Origin: Selenomonadales bacterium UBA7018
Lineage (GTDB): Bacteria; Bacillota; Negativicutes; Selenomonadales; Selenomonadaceae
Assembly: GCA_002448305.1 (NCBI GenBank)
Contig: DJWY01000009.1
Location: 17,912-61,115, forward strand
Direction of reading: 5' to 3'
Length of the DNA stretch: 43,204 nucleotides
This document shows positions 7,189-13,694 of this stretch, piece after piece. The position numbers were made by a program, and so were the translations under genes. A model generated the notes under the pieces. It was given only the letters and a program-made list of their open reading frames with translations. It made no database searches and was not told where the DNA came from. Every line of letters starts with the position of its first letter. The first letter of the stretch is position 1.

Positions 7189-7632
7189 ATGCGCAAAATT
7201 TTTACAATCGGATTCACCAGAATGACGGCGGAAGAATTTTTCACAACGCTTGAGGATAACGGAGTCAAGAAGGTTATCGACGTTCGCCTTTTCAACAAAT
7301 CACAACTTCTCGGATTCAGCAAATATCCCGACATTGAATATTTCTTGCGGAAGATTTTAGACGTTGAATATTTTCACGACAGAAAATTTGCGCCGTCGGA
7401 AATGCTTTTGGACAGTTACAAGAAAAAATATATCGATTGGGAAGGTTACGAGGAAGCATTTGCCGCGCTAATGAACGTTCGAGATATTGACGTTTATATT
7501 GCTGATAATTACGCGAACGAAGAAAATTATTGTTTGCTTTGTACGGAAGTTTCGCCGGATAATTGTCATAGGCGGCTTGTTGCGGAAAAAATTCGCGAAG
7601 TTCTTGAAGACATAGAAATTATTCACTTATGA
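7189..7632 (+). CDS. DUF488 family protein
   Basis: A 147-residue cytosolic protein of the DUF488 family, whose biochemical function is unknown. Seen in the sequence are the N-terminal TIGFTRMTAEEF segment, VIDVRLF, and the family's most conserved C-terminal block LLCTEVSPDNCHRRLVAEKI with paired Cys and a CHR motif. The ATG at 7189 lies 9 nt after rseP with a GAGGCGGG upstream, and the stop is 9 nt before the next gene, so the two are almost surely cotranscribed and translationally linked. DUF488 proteins often neighbour DNA/RNA-related or defence genes (family knowledge); a role linked to the dual-OB partner is an inference. Confidence 0.85.
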   Translation: MRKIFTIGFTRMTAEEFFTTLEDNGVKKVIDVRLFNKSQLLGFSKYPDIEYFLRKILDVEYFHDRKFAPSEMLLDSYKKKYIDWEGYEEAFAALMNVRDIDVYIADNYANEENYCLLCTEVSPDNCHRRLVAEKIREVLEDIEIIHL

Positions 7633-7641
7633 GGGTGCAAG

Positions 7642-8298
7642 ATGTTTATAAAAAATCTGATTATCCTTGCCGAGAGCGCGAAATTTGCTAATTATTGCGT
7701 GGCGGGCATCGACGCGGATACCGGCGAATGGATTCGACCAATTAGCGAAAAGCCCGAACTCGAAGACGCTGTTCCCATTGACGATTTAAAATATCCTGAC
7801 AGCTCGCGCATTGAGCTTTTAGACGTTGTAGAAATAAAATTTTCCGACCGAGCGGCGAAAAATCCGATTCAGCCGGAGAATTTTTTTTATAACCAAAAAT
7901 ATTTTTGGCAAAAAGTTGGGCGCGTGACTTTGCAGGAAGTTATTGACGAACGAGGCTTTGATTTTCGCGACGAAATTTTTTATAATAATAATCGCTCAAT
8001 TATGGGCGTTGACGTTATAAAATTTGACGTGCGCGAATCGTTATTGCTTTTGCCAGTAGAAAAGTTATATATTTCGATTGAGGATGGGAAAGAGCATAAA
8101 AAATTTTTCGCTGATTTTAGTTATCGCGGTAGAAATTTTTTGCGATTCAGCGTCGGAGATATTGCCGTCAGAAATAAATTCGCTGATAGCGACGCAGGCA
8201 AATATTTTTTCAAAGAAAATGCAAACGTCGTATTCAGTTTAACCAATCCTTACTACAAAAATGCGGAGTGTTATAAAATGCTCGCGCAAATTTTTTAA
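7642..8298 (+). CDS. Probable dual-OB-domain protein paired with DUF488
   Basis: A 218-residue protein without signal or membrane segments. The first 90 residues begin MFIKNLIILAESAKFANYCV and include a GEWIRPIS motif and a later LLDVVEIKF strand. The second half repeats a beta-rich pattern with LRFSVGDIAVRNKFA and ends in LTNPYYK. This resembles the dual-OB-fold family often found beside DUF488; I recognise it from memory, so the assignment is moderate. OB folds commonly bind nucleic acid, but no catalytic residues are evident. The ATG at 7642 has GAGGGTG 6 nt upstream. It is followed 22 nt later by the condensation-like gene with an AAAGGAGGT site. Confidence 0.7.
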   Translation: MFIKNLIILAESAKFANYCVAGIDADTGEWIRPISEKPELEDAVPIDDLKYPDSSRIELLDVVEIKFSDRAAKNPIQPENFFYNQKYFWQKVGRVTLQEVIDERGFDFRDEIFYNNNRSIMGVDVIKFDVRESLLLLPVEKLYISIEDGKEHKKFFADFSYRGRNFLRFSVGDIAVRNKFADSDAGKYFFKENANVVFSLTNPYYKNAECYKMLAQIF

Positions 8299-8320
8299 AA
8301 TAATTAAAGGAGGTTCCCAC

Positions 8321-10132
8321 ATGGCTTTTCAAGCTCAACTTTCCGTCGAGGAAAAAAATGTACTCGAAAATCTTTACGGCAGACAAAATTTCAGCGCAGT
8401 CAGTTACAGTCCGAATAAGCTCGATGACGTTATCGAATTAACGCCCAACGAAAAGAAATTCTTTGCTAAAAACTTCGTTTCTCCGTATTTTTTCGTTCAA
8501 TCTCTCTACAAAATCAATTTTCCTATCAGTCCGATTAAATTTAATTTAGTCGTCAAGAAATTTATCGACGAAAATAAAAATCTCCGCGCAAATTTTTGCA
8601 ATCTCGGTCCGCGTACTGTCAAAGTCATTAGGTCTGAAGGCGTTAAGCCCGAAGTTATTTTCCGTAATTTAATGGATACCGATAGGGATAATTTAAACGA
8701 TTCATTCGGAAAAATTCTTGAAGCGGATATGCGCCGCGATTGCGATATTCGTTATGATTCGCTGATTCGCTTTGCGGTTTTCAAGACGGCTGATAATGAA
8801 TGCGCCGTTTTAATTACTTTTGCGCAATTAATCTCCGAGTATTTCAATGCGGACAAGTTTTTTTGCGATATTTTGGGCATTAAGTACGATTTTAAGCCGA
8901 ATTACGAAGAAATTGACTTGGCGCCTAAAAATCAGAAAGAAATTCACGATTATTGGGCTAAAATTCTCCAAAATCCTCCGCTCGCCGTAAATTTGCCTTA
9001 CGAAAAATTGCATACCGAAGGCTATCGGCAAAAATCCTATCATACGACGATTTCCGCCGATATTCTCTCTGATTTGCGCGTCCGTGCGCAATCTAATCGC
9101 ATGATGTTGACTTCGATTTTGCAAAGTGCGTGGGGTTTTATGTTGCAGTTGATAAATCACCAGCGCGATTGTCTTTTTTGCCAAATTTTGTCGTCGGGCA
9201 AAGATTTTTCGCTGAATTTAATTCCGGTTCGCATTATTGAGGATAAAAAATCCACGCTTGAGCAGATTATCCACCAACAATTTCGCCAATTAGTCGTTTC
9301 TCAGCCGTACAGTTGCGTTGATTGGTCGGATTTGGAAAGTAGCAGGAAATTATTTAATCACCTGCTCAGTTTCAAGGAATTTAAATCAAATGAGCTGAAT
9401 TACGTTGAAACGCCTTGCGACGAGCGCGAAGTTTTAATTTATCGCAATTCTTGGAGCGCACAAGGAATGAAACTCGGCGTATATTTCCGTTATTCGGAAA
9501 GAAATTTGTCGTTGAGCTTTATTTACAACGAAAAAGGTTTTGCGCCGTATGGAATTGAGCGGCTTTGCGCACTTTATAAGTTCATTTTGCAGCAAATATT
9601 GGTTGATTGGGATGCCAAATACGATTATTTTAAAACAAGAGTGCTGAATCGCATTGAAACGCAACTGGAAATGGAGAAAAATGCTTCGGAAAATGAAGCA
9701 ATAAAAATTCGTGACTTTTTGGCGCAGTTACCTATAATTCATGGTCGTTTTGAAGGTTCAATCGATTTATTTGCTAACAAGGGCGAAATTATTACGTATT
9801 TTGAGGGCGATAGGCTTTCCGGAAAGATTTTGGACGAAAACTTTATCTTTGTGGTGAGCGGAAAATTGGCGCGCAATGCCGATTCTGGCGATGGCTGGTA
9901 CAATCCCATAGACATTATCGGGAAAAACTCTTTCGTAAATCCAACAAACTTTTTAGAAAAACGGCGATTAATTCTCTCGGCGGAAGTTTTGACGGAGCAA
10001 GCAGAACTTTTTATCTTCAACAAGGGCGCGATGATAGAAATTTTGCGTAAAAATCCTGAAATCGCGTTGTCAATGATGAATTACGCGATTGGACAAATGG
10101 AAAAATATCAAATGCTGTGGCTGCAGTCGTGA
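8321..10132 (+). CDS. Degenerate NRPS condensation-like domain fused to a C-terminal cNMP-binding-like domain
   Basis: A 603-residue protein. Residues about 40-460 look like an NRPS condensation (chloramphenicol acetyltransferase-like) fold: KNLRANF, a YWAKILQNPP segment, and LNLIPVRI preceding VSQPY are at the expected order and spacing. The catalytic HHxxxDG should fall at about 169-175, where the protein has AQLISEY, so normal condensation chemistry is unlikely. Residues about 485-600 resemble a CRP-type cyclic-nucleotide-binding beta roll, with IIHGRFEGSIDLF, FVVSGKLAR and DIIGKNSFV, and a helical end. There is no adenylation or carrier domain. The ATG at 8321 follows a strong AAAGGAGGT. 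It lies between the dual-OB gene and amrS with 22- and 17-nt gaps. Function is unknown; a ligand-gated binding or scaffolding protein is a guess. Confidence 0.72.
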   Translation: MAFQAQLSVEEKNVLENLYGRQNFSAVSYSPNKLDDVIELTPNEKKFFAKNFVSPYFFVQSLYKINFPISPIKFNLVVKKFIDENKNLRANFCNLGPRTVKVIRSEGVKPEVIFRNLMDTDRDNLNDSFGKILEADMRRDCDIRYDSLIRFAVFKTADNECAVLITFAQLISEYFNADKFFCDILGIKYDFKPNYEEIDLAPKNQKEIHDYWAKILQNPPLAVNLPYEKLHTEGYRQKSYHTTISADILSDLRVRAQSNRMMLTSILQSAWGFMLQLINHQRDCLFCQILSSGKDFSLNLIPVRIIEDKKSTLEQIIHQQFRQLVVSQPYSCVDWSDLESSRKLFNHLLSFKEFKSNELNYVETPCDEREVLIYRNSWSAQGMKLGVYFRYSERNLSLSFIYNEKGFAPYGIERLCALYKFILQQILVDWDAKYDYFKTRVLNRIETQLEMEKNASENEAIKIRDFLAQLPIIHGRFEGSIDLFANKGEIITYFEGDRLSGKILDENFIFVVSGKLARNADSGDGWYNPIDIIGKNSFVNPTNFLEKRRLILSAEVLTEQAELFIFNKGAMIEILRKNPEIALSMMNYAIGQMEKYQMLWLQS

Positions 10133-10149
10133 ATTTTGGAGAAAGAATT

Positions 10150-10977
10150 ATGGATATTAAAATTTGCGAGATTTGCCCGCACCATTGCCGCTTAGCGGTC
10201 GGCGAGGTCGGCAAATGTCGCGCAAGAATCAATGACGGCGAAAAAATTACTGCTTTGAATTACGGCGCGCTAACTTCGATTGCACTTGACCCTATTGAGA
10301 AAAAGCCGCTGTATAAATTTTTTCCTGGCAGTCGAATTTTATCAGTTGGCAGTTACGGTTGCAATTTGAACTGCCCGTTTTGCCAGAATCACGAAATTTC
10401 TATGGCGGATTCAAATTTCCCAACGCGGAAAATTACGCCTGAACAACTCGCCAATCTCGCCCAAGAACTCGTTCCGCAGAAAAATATTGGCGTCGCTTTC
10501 ACCTATAACGAGCCGTTTATCAGCTACGAATTTATTCGCGATACGTCAAATTTGCTAAAGGCTATCGGCTTAAAATCGGTTCTAGTGACAAATGGCACGG
10601 TTGCTTCTGGTGCTTTAAAGAAAATTTTGCCGCTGATTGACGCAATGAATATCGATTTAAAGGGGTTTACTCAAGAAATTTATTCCAAACTCGGCGGCGA
10701 CTTCGAGACAGTTCGCAAGACGATTGAAATTTCCGCGCAGAATTGCCACGTCGAAGTTACAAGCTTAATCGTGCCGACAATGAACGATTCCGCCGACGAT
10801 ATGGACAGGGAAGCCGCTTGGCTTTCTGGCATTTCTAAAGATATTCCGCTCCATATCAGCAGATTTTTTCCGCGCTATAAAGTTACTGACATTGCGCCGA
10901 CGCCCGTTAAGAAAATTTATGAACTAGTCGAAGTCGCTAAGCGGCATTTGAATTTTGTTTACTCTGGAAATTGCTAA
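10150..10977 (+). CDS. amrS: AmrS-like radical SAM enzyme (AmmeMemoRadiSam / PFL-activase-like)
   Basis: A 275-residue radical SAM protein. The N-terminus carries the AmrS-type cysteine set CEICPHHCRL...GEVGKC. The iron-sulfur motif CNLNCPFC (CX3CX2C) follows SYGC at about residues 78-86. FTYNEPFISYEF and VTNGT are conserved SAM-barrel strands, and MNIDLKGF follows. The protein stops at YSGNC, shorter than family members that carry an extra C-terminal cysteine segment (about 330-350 residues). The ATG at 10150 is chosen with GGAG 8 nt upstream, 17 nt after the previous stop. The usual AMMECR1 and Memo partner genes are not in the window. The substrate is unknown. Confidence 0.85.
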   Translation: MDIKICEICPHHCRLAVGEVGKCRARINDGEKITALNYGALTSIALDPIEKKPLYKFFPGSRILSVGSYGCNLNCPFCQNHEISMADSNFPTRKITPEQLANLAQELVPQKNIGVAFTYNEPFISYEFIRDTSNLLKAIGLKSVLVTNGTVASGALKKILPLIDAMNIDLKGFTQEIYSKLGGDFETVRKTIEISAQNCHVEVTSLIVPTMNDSADDMDREAAWLSGISKDIPLHISRFFPRYKVTDIAPTPVKKIYELVEVAKRHLNFVYSGNC

Positions 10978-11016
10978 ATATAGATATGTCCGTTCCATTT
11001 CTTTTAAATCTGCCAT
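10924..11016 (-). CDS. Possible 30-residue ORF antisense to the amrS end
   Basis: An ATG at 11016 is preceded by GGAGG (4-nt gap) and opens a 30-codon frame (MADLKEMERTYLYLAISRVN...) that ends inside amrS. It lies just beyond the terminator of the phage-like minus-strand genes. I do not recognise it. It could be the stump of a phage gene cut off at the prophage boundary or a chance frame. Confidence 0.25.
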   Translation of the reverse strand: MADLKEMERTYLYLAISRVNKIQMPLSDFD

Positions 11017-11029
11017 AAAGCCTCCAATT

Positions 11030-11050
11030 AAAAAGCTCGCCGTAGCGAGC
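11030..11050 (-). terminator. Intrinsic terminator of the phage-remnant operon
   Basis: On the minus strand GCTCGC (11050-11045), loop TACG and GCGAGC (11040-11035) form a perfect 6-bp stem followed by TTTTTAATT. It sits 12 bp beyond the stop of the 97-residue ORF. Confidence 0.8.
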
Positions 11051-11061
11051 GATTAAGATTC

Positions 11062-11355
11062 CTATTTAGCTAAAGTACTGCCGATTGACTTTGCCAACTT
11101 GCCAGCGACTTTTTCTGTTAAGCCGTCGAGATTTTTTTGAATTGTGCCCATGACGCAACTATCCCAAAATGCCGCGTCGTAGCTGGTCATTGGCGGCTTA
11201 TATTCGGATTTATTTATCCCTTCAACGACACGCCCCAGCACTTGATTGACTTCCTCTATCGTCAGCCCGTTCAACAGCTTTTCTATCGCGTAAATCGTCA
11301 TTTCTTCTTTCGGCGGTACGTCCGCCTCACGGTTATATTCAATCGTTATCTGCAT
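11062..11355 (-). CDS. Hypothetical phage-type protein, 97 residues
   Basis: A small acidic/amphipathic protein starting MQITIEYNREADVPPKEEMT, without signal peptide, membrane segment or recognised catalytic motif. The ATG at 11355 has AGGAGCGATAGAA directly upstream, overlapping the stop region of the preceding small ORF, so it appears translationally coupled. It is the last gene before a minus-strand terminator in a cluster containing a phage head-morphogenesis gene. A phage accessory role is inferred from position only; the family is not recognised. Confidence 0.6.
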   Translation of the reverse strand: MQITIEYNREADVPPKEEMTIYAIEKLLNGLTIEEVNQVLGRVVEGINKSEYKPPMTSYDAAFWDSCVMGTIQKNLDGLTEKVAGKLAKSIGSTLAK

Positions 11356-11366
11356 TTCTATCGCTC

Positions 11367-11478
11367 CTAAAAATCTGCGCCTTGCTCAATTAGCTGCTTA
11401 ACGTCATCGGGCAATTCGTAAGGCTTGCCGCTCTTTAAGCTTTCGCGCAACGCCGTCAGCATTTTTGTTATTAGTCAT
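11367..11478 (-). pseudogene. Small phage ORF with probable frameshift in an A5 run
   Basis: An ATG at 11478 overlaps the stop of the upstream gene (ATGA, typical coupling) and starts MTNNKNADG, but this frame soon ends. A second frame from ATG 11462 reads MLTALRESLKSGKPYELPDD to a stop at 11367, just before the ribosome-binding site of the next gene. Removing one A from the AAAAA after the fourth codon would join them into a 36-residue protein. Either the gene is frameshifted or the 31-residue ORF starts internally. Function is not recognised. Confidence 0.5.
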
Positions 11479-11642
11479 GATAATACCTTCTCTATATCAG
11501 AATGTTTTATTGTGTCAGTTTCAACAGAACCGTCCGCTTTATCTATATCTGCCTCGTACGCGACGCCTTGTTCATAAATTTCAACAACGTACGCTGTTTC
11601 ACCTGTTTTAAGTAAAACTTTGTCAAACATTTTGATTTCCAT
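11475..11642 (-). CDS. DUF4926-like small protein, probable immunity partner of the DUF6883 toxin domain
   Basis: A 55-residue protein (MEIKMFDKVLLKTGETAYVV...) with the pattern of a small SH3-like barrel: short strands KVLLKTGETAYVVEI, GVAYEADID, and a terminal SDIEKVLS. It lies 9 bp downstream of the stop of the phage head/toxin fusion gene, the expected place for a cognate immunity gene. The ATG at 11642 has GAGG 7 nt upstream, and the stop overlaps the next start as ATGA. Small DUF4926-type proteins are, to my knowledge, common neighbours of DUF6883 domains. The immunity role is an inference. It is too short for many gene finders. Confidence 0.6.
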   Translation of the reverse strand: MEIKMFDKVLLKTGETAYVVEIYEQGVAYEADIDKADGSVETDTIKHSDIEKVLS

Positions 11643-11651
11643 ATCAATGCC

Positions 11652-12911
11652 TCATTTCTTATCAACATAAATACTTGTTAAGCGAAATTCACCAGTGTTT
11701 TTGTCTAAAATCCAAGCAAGCAATACTTTCGCGGTTTTCCCATTCTCTCCTGTTAATTCTATTACCTGTTGGAATCTTCTTCCGTATCCTAAATCCGGTT
11801 TTTCATTTATCTCATATTCATTAACGTTGCGTTTAATGTTTTCAATCAATTTATCAACATTGCTTAGATTGTAGCCTAGTGCCTTTTCAAAAGCTTCCGC
11901 CTTATCTGGTGCTTTGTCGGGGTTCAAGGCGTATTTTGTCAGCTTCGCCATTGGTATATTTGCTTCACCGAACTCTTTTATAGTTAGTGTTACCTTATCA
12001 TCACTGGAACTTTGCGGATTGGTATCTGTTTGATTATCTGGTTTATCACTTGGCACAGGTTTAGGCGGCACCACAGGCGTAATCGTGGGTACAGTCGCAG
12101 GTATCAATAGCGGATTGATAACAGGCGTTGGCTTGGTTTCAGGTTTGGTTTCAGGCTTAGCCGGTTTCGGTTTGTTATCAATTCTTCTCGGCTTTTCAAC
12201 TTCGTCGTAAATTATCGCACAGCGACAGCGCGGGTGCAAGGGCGGTATCGTTACGCCGCTCTCATCGGTGTAGCCCACGATTGTATCTTTGAGCGCAAGG
12301 CAACGGCTACAGACGCGATTTGTGCCCGCCGTGCTCCATTTCATTGCGCAACGACCCATGTAGCCTTCGGCTATCGCTTGACCAACGCCCATGTGCGCCC
12401 CGCGATTGTATGCGAACGCTAATTCGGTATGGACAATCGTTTCAGCGCGGAAACGGTGTTGCTTGCCGGCATATTTAATCGCCGCCTTGTCAGCGCGTTC
12501 ACGGGCTTTAACTTCGCCCATGCCTTGTTCGCGATATTTATTATAAACCTTTTCGCGGTAATTCAGATTTGCCGCCGCTTGTCGCTCATTCAGCCCGATT
12601 AACGGGCGAACTTGCTTTGCTATGTCTCGCGAAGCCATGCGGTTGCTTTGACCCAAAAGAATCACCATTGCGACTGCCTTTTGGCTTTCACGACTTAGCA
12701 TGCTGATAAGTTCGCCGCCGCGATTTTCTAGCCATGCCCGCACGTAATCATTGCTGTCGTAGAGGACAACTTTGCCAGCCGTCGCTTTGCGGCTCGCCGC
12801 AGTGATTGCGTCCGACCATAGCGGTGCCAATGTACCCGCGATTAACGCCGAATAACGCCCTTGCCAATCAAGATAATCATCAAGCCGACCGTCCGCAATT
12901 AAATCCGCCAA
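11652..12911 (-). CDS. Phage MuF/SPP1 gp7-type minor head protein with C-terminal DUF6883 toxin-like domain
   Basis: A 419-residue fusion. Residues about 1-245 form a phage head-morphogenesis domain, recognised from the motif VHTELAFAYNRGA (161-173), a CSRC cysteine pair (201-204) and the family end PPLHPRCRCAIIYDE (224-238). A lysine/proline-rich linker (about 240-310) contains tandem KPETKPETKP. Residues about 318-419 match my recollection of DUF6883, starting at MAKLTKYALNPDK with ALGYNLSNVDKL and GKTAKVLLAWILD. This is the MuF polymorphic-toxin layout of temperate phages, in which the effector would be packaged in or delivered with the virion (family knowledge). The TTG start at 12911 lacks a good ribosome-binding site, and an upstream frame from 13051 looks like a detached N-terminus. 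No portal, terminase or capsid gene remains. Confidence 0.8.
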   Translation of the reverse strand: MADLIADGRLDDYLDWQGRYSALIAGTLAPLWSDAITAASRKATAGKVVLYDSNDYVRAWLENRGGELISMLSRESQKAVAMVILLGQSNRMASRDIAKQVRPLIGLNERQAAANLNYREKVYNKYREQGMGEVKARERADKAAIKYAGKQHRFRAETIVHTELAFAYNRGAHMGVGQAIAEGYMGRCAMKWSTAGTNRVCSRCLALKDTIVGYTDESGVTIPPLHPRCRCAIIYDEVEKPRRIDNKPKPAKPETKPETKPTPVINPLLIPATVPTITPVVPPKPVPSDKPDNQTDTNPQSSSDDKVTLTIKEFGEANIPMAKLTKYALNPDKAPDKAEAFEKALGYNLSNVDKLIENIKRNVNEYEINEKPDLGYGRRFQQVIELTGENGKTAKVLLAWILDKNTGEFRLTSIYVDKK

Positions 12912-12922
12912 TTCGTCATAGC

Positions 12923-13051
12923 TTATTTCTCCCCACGATTGCGCACCTGCCGCGCCAATAATTTTATCGGCTCGGTGCCGACCGATTGCAGATAGCTATC
13001 TAAATCGTTTAGCGTTTGTTTCGGCGAACGTGCCTTTTTAAAGATTATCAT
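12923..13051 (-). pseudogene. Detached 5' part of the MuF gene or truncated upstream phage gene
   Basis: An ATG at 13051 with AAAAGGAGAATC directly upstream, the best ribosome-binding site in this region, opens a 42-codon frame (MIIFKKARSPKQTLNDLDSY...) that stops at 12923, 11 bp before the weak TTG start of the head protein. The neighbouring frame just below reads GAAGAQSWGEISYDELADL in phase with the head protein. A small indel near 12955 would join them into one longer protein. It may instead be a short stump of a different gene. Confidence 0.45.
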
Positions 13052-13061
13052 TGATTCTCCT

Positions 13062-13170
13062 TTTAACTTGCCGGTAACTTGCTTTTCGCACGATTTCTAA
13101 CGATTAGTTTGCACCGTGACGCCAAAGTTTAACTTGCCGGTAATTTGCCGGTAATTTGCTTCTCACGATT
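13062..13170. repeat. Imperfect direct repeat pair around TTAACTTGCCGGTAA
   Basis: Copy one (13062-13096) and copy two (13127-13170) share TTTAACTTGCCGGTAA, then TTGC and CACGATT. The second copy has an extra TTTGCCGGTAA unit. They flank about 30 bp and lie just upstream of the minus-strand phage-type ORF. The pattern suggests a small duplication, possibly a scar of recombination. Confidence 0.55.
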
Positions 13171-13174
13171 CAAA

Positions 13175-13197
13175 CAAAAAAGCCCGCCTTAGCGAGC
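13175..13197 (-). terminator. Intrinsic terminator on the minus strand
   Basis: On the minus strand GCTCGC (13197-13192), loop TAAG and GCGGGC (13187-13182) form a six-pair stem with one G-T, followed by TTTTTTG (13181-13175). It would end transcripts from the amidoligase remnant. Its loop and stem resemble the terminator at 11030-11050. Confidence 0.75.
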
Positions 13198-13206
13198 CTA
13201 TTCATT

Positions 13207-13234
13207 CCTAATTCCTAACTCCTAATTCCTAATT
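13207..13234. repeat. Heptad repeat, four CCTAATT-type units
   Basis: CCTAATT, CCTAACT, CCTAATT and CCTAATT run in tandem without gaps. On the minus strand (AATTAGG units) the array begins at the stop codon of the amidoligase remnant. The same unit occurs at 4332-4380, 38112-38146 and 42819-42860. Confidence 0.8.
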
Positions 13235-13494
13235 GCTTTTCTGTTCCCACGCTTTGAAGTCGCTGAATTCCATTGCCGCTTCCAAAATCGTTTTGTCTAA
13301 ACCGTGATATTTATATGCCTTTTCAATCGCCCAAAAATAATGCATGACTGGTGGTCGCGTCGGCTGTTCGGGCGGTTTGAGTAACCGCCCGCACCGTATG
13401 CCGTTGTCCCGAAATGCTCCGCGACCGTCTCAATCGCTGCTACCCTCGTCAGTCCGGTGAATTCAATCTCGACCCCGATTGTGTTTGTTTTCAT
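13229..13494 (-). pseudogene. Amidoligase N-terminal fragment joined out of frame to another phage fragment
   Basis: From ATG 13494 (AAGGAAAA upstream) the first 38 residues, MKTNTIGVEIEFTGLTRVAA and so on to GAGGY, match the N-terminus of phage/bacterial amidoligases (COOH-NH2 ligase fold, GVEIEFTG motif). Homology then stops. A different frame from about 13378 to a stop at 13229 reads KPPEQPTRPPVMHYFWAIEK and ends EFSDFKAWEQKSN, an unrecognised C-terminus. A deletion seems to have joined two genes. No catalytic part of the amidoligase remains, so the product is presumed non-functional. Confidence 0.6.
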
Positions 13495-13547
13495 TTTTCC
13501 TTGCTGCTCCTAAAGAGCTAAAAGTCAACGAAACTGTGTTGTATACT

Positions 13548-13694
13548 TCAGTGCTCAATAGGTGTAAAAAGCTTATCCTCACGCCAACCACGAGCGTAGC
13601 GTTTGCAAAGCGTTATGTATTTTATTCCTGTTTTCTCGGCGGCTTCCGAAAGTGTAATCCGTTCACCGTTGTAATTGACAAAAATATTTTTACT
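13548..13694 (-). pseudogene. Fragment of a phage-type helix-turn-helix (homing endonuclease or methylase tail)
   Basis: This stretch, in frame with the preceding IS110 residue, reads NYNGERITLSEAAEKTGIKY followed by ITLCKRYARGW. This is the pattern of the small DNA-binding helix-turn-helix often found at the C-terminus of phage HNH endonucleases and some phage methylases. It has no start of its own and appears fused to the transposase remnant. Function is presumably lost. Confidence 0.45.

Noticed and set aside
8321..10132. Start of a non-ribosomal peptide biosynthesis cluster
   Set aside because: No adenylation, carrier, thioesterase or exporter genes are present and the condensation active-site motif is missing, so product assembly is not supported.
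11035..11050. Plus-strand terminator for amrS
   Set aside because: The stem is followed by GATTAAG rather than a T run on the plus strand; only the minus orientation has the U tract. I see no clear plus-strand terminator after amrS.
13207..13234. Heptad array as a CRISPR or telomere-like array
   Set aside because: Units are seven bases without spacers and number only four; the same unit occurs singly and inverted elsewhere.
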